The notes under the pieces are model-generated. The model made no database searches and had not been told where the DNA came from. It saw only the letters and a list, made by a program, of their open reading frames with translations. Shown in pieces: positions 14,901 to 16,271 of a stretch of DNA of 16,271 nt (the stretch's first letter is position 1; every line of letters starts with the position of its first letter). A program made the translations under genes and the position numbers. The stretch comes from an uncultured Planctomycetaceae bacterium (GTDB lineage: Bacteria > Planctomycetota > Planctomycetia > Pirellulales > Pirellulaceae): positions 1 through 16,271 of the forward strand of contig CAIYOB010000714.1 in NCBI GenBank assembly GCA_903927685.1. Direction: 5' to 3'.

Positions 14901-16271
14901 CCCCCAGCGTCACCTGTGGCGAGGCGCCGGTCAGCGTTAGTTGGATGGTCTCGTCCGGTTCCAGCAGCGCGTCGTTCGTGATGGCCAGGTTCGTCGCCAC
15001 CGCGGTGCCGGCCGTACCATCGTAGACGCCGGCCCCGATCGTGACCGCGGCTGTATTGGTCCAGTCGGCGCCGGTCGCCGTGCCGCCCGTCACCGCGGCC
15101 GATACGCTCACGCTGTAACCGGCCTGCAGTTCGCCCGTCACCAGCAGGACCGCCAGGTTTCCGCCGCTGGCTTCGGTATCGCTGGAACTGGCCGTGTCGA
15201 ATTCCACCGTCAACTGATCATCGTTCAGGATCGTGTACTGGGTGGTGGCCTTCGTCCCGAGTGTCACCTGCGACGAAGCCGTAGACAGCGTCAACTGAAG
15301 CGTCTCGTCCGGCTCCACCAGCGACTCGTCCGTGATGGCCAAGTTTGTCGCGACCGCGGTACCGGCCGTGCCGTCGTAGACGCCCGCCCCGATCGTCACC
15401 GCGGCCGCGTTGGTATAGTCGCTGCTGGTCGCCGTGCCCCCCGTGACCGCGACCGAGACCGCCACGTTGTACCCGGCTTGGACTTCGCCCGTCACCAACA
15501 GGACGGCCAGGTTCCCGCCGCCGGCCTCGGCATCGCTGGAACTGGCCGTGTCGAATTGCACCGTCAGCTGGTCGTCATCCAGGATCGTGTACTGCGTCGT
15601 GGTTGTCGTCCCCAGCAGCACCTCCGGCGAATTCGTGGTCAGCGTCAGCTGGAGCGTTTCGTCGGGCTCGACCAGCGACTCGTCCGTGATGGCCAAGTTC
15701 GTGGCGACCGCGGTACCGGCAGTGCCGTCGTAGACGCCGGCCCCGATCGTCACCGCCGCCGTGTTCGTGTAGTCGGCGCTGGTCGCCGTGCCGCCCGTGA
15801 CCGCGACCGAAACCGCCACGCTGTACCCGGCTTGGACTTCGCCCGTCACCAGCAGGACGGCCAGGTTCCCGCCGCTGGCCTCGGTATCGCTGGAACTGGC
15901 CGTGTCGAATTGCACCGTCAGCTGGTCATCATCCAGGATCGTGTACTGCGTCGCGGCCGTGGTCCCCAGCGTCACCTGCGGCGAGGCGGTGGTCAGCGTC
16001 AGTTGGATGGTCTCGTCCGGTTCCAGCAGCGCGTCGTTCGTGATGGCCAGGTTCGTCGCCACCGCGGTGCCGGACGTACCATCGTAGGCGCCGGCTCCGA
16101 TCGTGACCGCGGCCGTGTTCGTCCAGTCGGCGCCGGTCGCCGTGCCGCCCGTCACCGCGGCTGATACGCTCACGCTGTAACCGGCCTGGACTTCGCCCGT
16201 CACCAGCAGGACGGCCAGGTTCCCGCCGCTGGCTTCGGTATCGCTGGAACTGGCCGTGTCGAATTGCACGA
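11926..16271 (-). CDS. Giant Calx-beta repeat protein, C-terminal part (5' end outside window)
   Basis: At least 1447 residues are visible and the frame is open to the window edge. The apparent start at 16269 is a GTG inside a repeat, not a real start. Nine units of about 118 residues are followed by a tenth, more standard Calx-beta domain (about 13062-12690). The units carry the hallmarks of Calx-beta, a Ca2+-binding beta-sandwich of surface and adhesion proteins: GGTATxxDWTNTAAVTI, EPDETxxLTL and YTILDDD. A Pro-rich stretch leads to a small unrecognised domain (about 12531-12320), then a Ser/Pro/Ala-rich linker, a short weakly hydrophobic segment (QALASGAALAACLPW, about 12107-12060) and a very basic tail. 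The protein is probably secreted and surface-bound, but the signal peptide is not in view. The stop overlaps the kinase start. Confidence 0.88.
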   Translation of the reverse strand, partial: VQFDTASSSDTEASGGNLAVLLVTGEVQAGYSVSVSAAVTGGTATGADWTNTAAVTIGAGAYDGTSGTAVATNLAITNDALLEPDETIQLTLTTASPQVTLGTTAATQYTILDDDQLTVQFDTASSSDTEASGGNLAVLLVTGEVQAGYSVAVSVAVTGGTATSADYTNTAAVTIGAGVYDGTAGTAVATNLAITDESLVEPDETLQLTLTTNSPEVLLGTTTTTQYTILDDDQLTVQFDTASSSDAEAGGGNLAVLLVTGEVQAGYNVAVSVAVTGGTATSSDYTNAAAVTIGAGVYDGTAGTAVATNLAITDESLVEPDETLQLTLSTASSQVTLGTKATTQYTILNDDQLTVEFDTASSSDTEASGGNLAVLLVTGELQAGYSVSVSAAVTGGTATGADWTNTAAVTIGAGVYDGTAGTAVATNLAITNDALLEPDETIQLTLTGASPQVTLGATTTTQYTILDDDQLTVEFDTASSSDTEAGGGNLAVLLVTGEVQAGYSVAVSVAVTGGSASGADYTNTAAVTIGAGAYDGTAGTAVATQLAIMDESLVEPDETLQLTLATNSPEVLLGTTTTTQYTIRNDDRLTVEFDTASSSAAEASGGNLPQLLVTGQVQAGYQVTVNVAVDGSTTASGGGIDFGDPAVLTIGGGEYDSSVFAVPGLTIRDDSLVEPDETVVLDVVAGQLVAVGDANGDEDVVGGTTYTILDDDHVLVEFDTVSSGDAEASGGNLAVLLVTGEIQAGYSVTVSTTVTGGTATGADWTNTAAVTIGGGVYDGSVGTAVATQLAITDDSLVEPDETVELTLTTASMQVALGATDRTRYAILDDDRLTVEFNTANSSDAEASGGNLAVLLVTGEVQAGYSVTVSAAVTGGTASGADWTNTAAVTIGGGVYDGSPGTAVATHLAITDDAVVEPVETIGLTLTTASSQVTLGATVATQYTILDDDQLVVFFDQLSSGDWEASGGNLAVLWVTGEVQAGYSVAVAVTVTGGTATSTDWTNTPTVAIGGGVYDGTNGTAVATGLTITDDSMVEPDETISLTLTTESSQVVVGEINHTAYLIVNEDTATVTIGGAEQFEGTGGGQTEFTFTITLDNDVQDGFKLNFATVDETALHAGGILEQDYWDGQGQLVFTGVQGEVQTVTIPVAADAWIEQNETFQLQLGNLLDIDPTAADDIRVPTVSVGLILNDDVVPPQFFTPEAQAPTPLPTFVGLPEAPLASRTQMVFLESPDWGRGGAEASRVEEDVVELRLVVPRGDGQFEEQPVVRLPVDQLGRIRELLGRLPDDRYRFYYLRRDGASWLIIDVMLRDGKPVDPADVEPSQPVPAEPHASPLVPRADAPEPAPDGTTLRIDASSPSLASFAPASASPAIPTALSEPAEAGRPWKTRQALASGAALAACLPWSEWQQRVHAALAQRPRRPGGLRPRQTPADRSQDRSTRPTSGATA
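11937..11941 (-). promoter_or_regulatory. Ribosome binding site of the kinase inside the Calx-beta gene
   Basis: AGGAG on the minus strand lies 7 bases before the kinase ATG (11929) and within the last codons of the upstream gene. Together with the ATGA stop/start overlap it fixes the kinase start and indicates translational coupling. Confidence 0.8.
13063..16271 (-). repeat. Tandem array of nine 354-nt units coding for Calx-beta domains
   Basis: Units begin on the minus strand at 16269, 15915, 15561, 15207, 14853, 14499, 14124, 13770 and 13416. Eight are exactly 118 codons (354 nt) and the unit at 14499 is 125 codons. Each opens with V-Q/E-FDTASSSDxEA or a variant and ends near YTILDDD. Units on the 16271 side are much more alike than those near 13063, and the unit at 14499 is the most divergent. 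The array may continue past the window edge. Confidence 0.9.

Noticed and set aside
12280..16164. Plus-strand frames of 886 and 407 codons opposite the Calx-beta gene
   Set aside because: Their apparent repeats (such as FARHQQDGQVPAAG) are the complement of the Calx-beta repeat DNA; the minus-strand reading gives a genuine domain family.
13063..16271. CRISPR or other non-coding repeat array
   Set aside because: The 354-nt period is a whole number of codons, the frame stays open and each unit encodes a Calx-beta domain.

Overview
The window looks like a piece of a GC-rich planctomycete chromosome, probably from the Pirellulales or a relative. This is inferred from protein types, not from a marker gene. 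The types are a membrane Ser/Thr kinase with a very long WD40 tail, a giant Calx-beta repeat surface protein, an LptD-like outer-membrane protein with a proline-rich insert, and short REP-like hairpins between genes. All large genes except one lie on the minus strand.

Layout. 1-380: four tightly packed tRNA genes on the minus strand (Phe, Asp, Leu, Tyr in transcription order). Three are structurally odd, none encodes CCA, and all four are followed by the same CTG triplet. The array may continue left of the window. 381-417: a strong minus-strand terminator hairpin ending 4 bases before tRNA-Phe. 418-1080: mostly non-coding, with a candidate 33-codon ORF that has a near-perfect Shine-Dalgarno, a 16-bp palindrome, a nested inverted repeat of about 160 bp and a 16-nt tandem duplication. 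1081-1599 (+): a dCTP deaminase-family gene. 1647-3026 (-): a MacB/FtsX-type ABC permease with no ATPase in the window. 3148-6489 (-): an LptD/OstA-like outer-membrane protein behind a good sigma70-type promoter. 6573-6790: intergenic, with two REP-like hairpins. 6791-11929 (-): a protein kinase with a zinc ribbon, one membrane helix, a coiled coil and about 21 WD40 repeats. 11926-16271 (-): the C-terminal part of a Calx-beta repeat protein, cut by the window edge.

Working together. The most suggestive unit is the last pair. The Calx-beta gene stop and the kinase start share an ATGA overlap, and the kinase ribosome binding site lies inside the last Calx-beta codons, so the two proteins are very likely translated together. 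A reasonable inference, not proven here, is a surface or adhesion protein paired with a membrane kinase and a large WD40 platform. The LptD-like protein and the permease could form a second, envelope-directed unit. The deaminase is convergent to them and appears unrelated.
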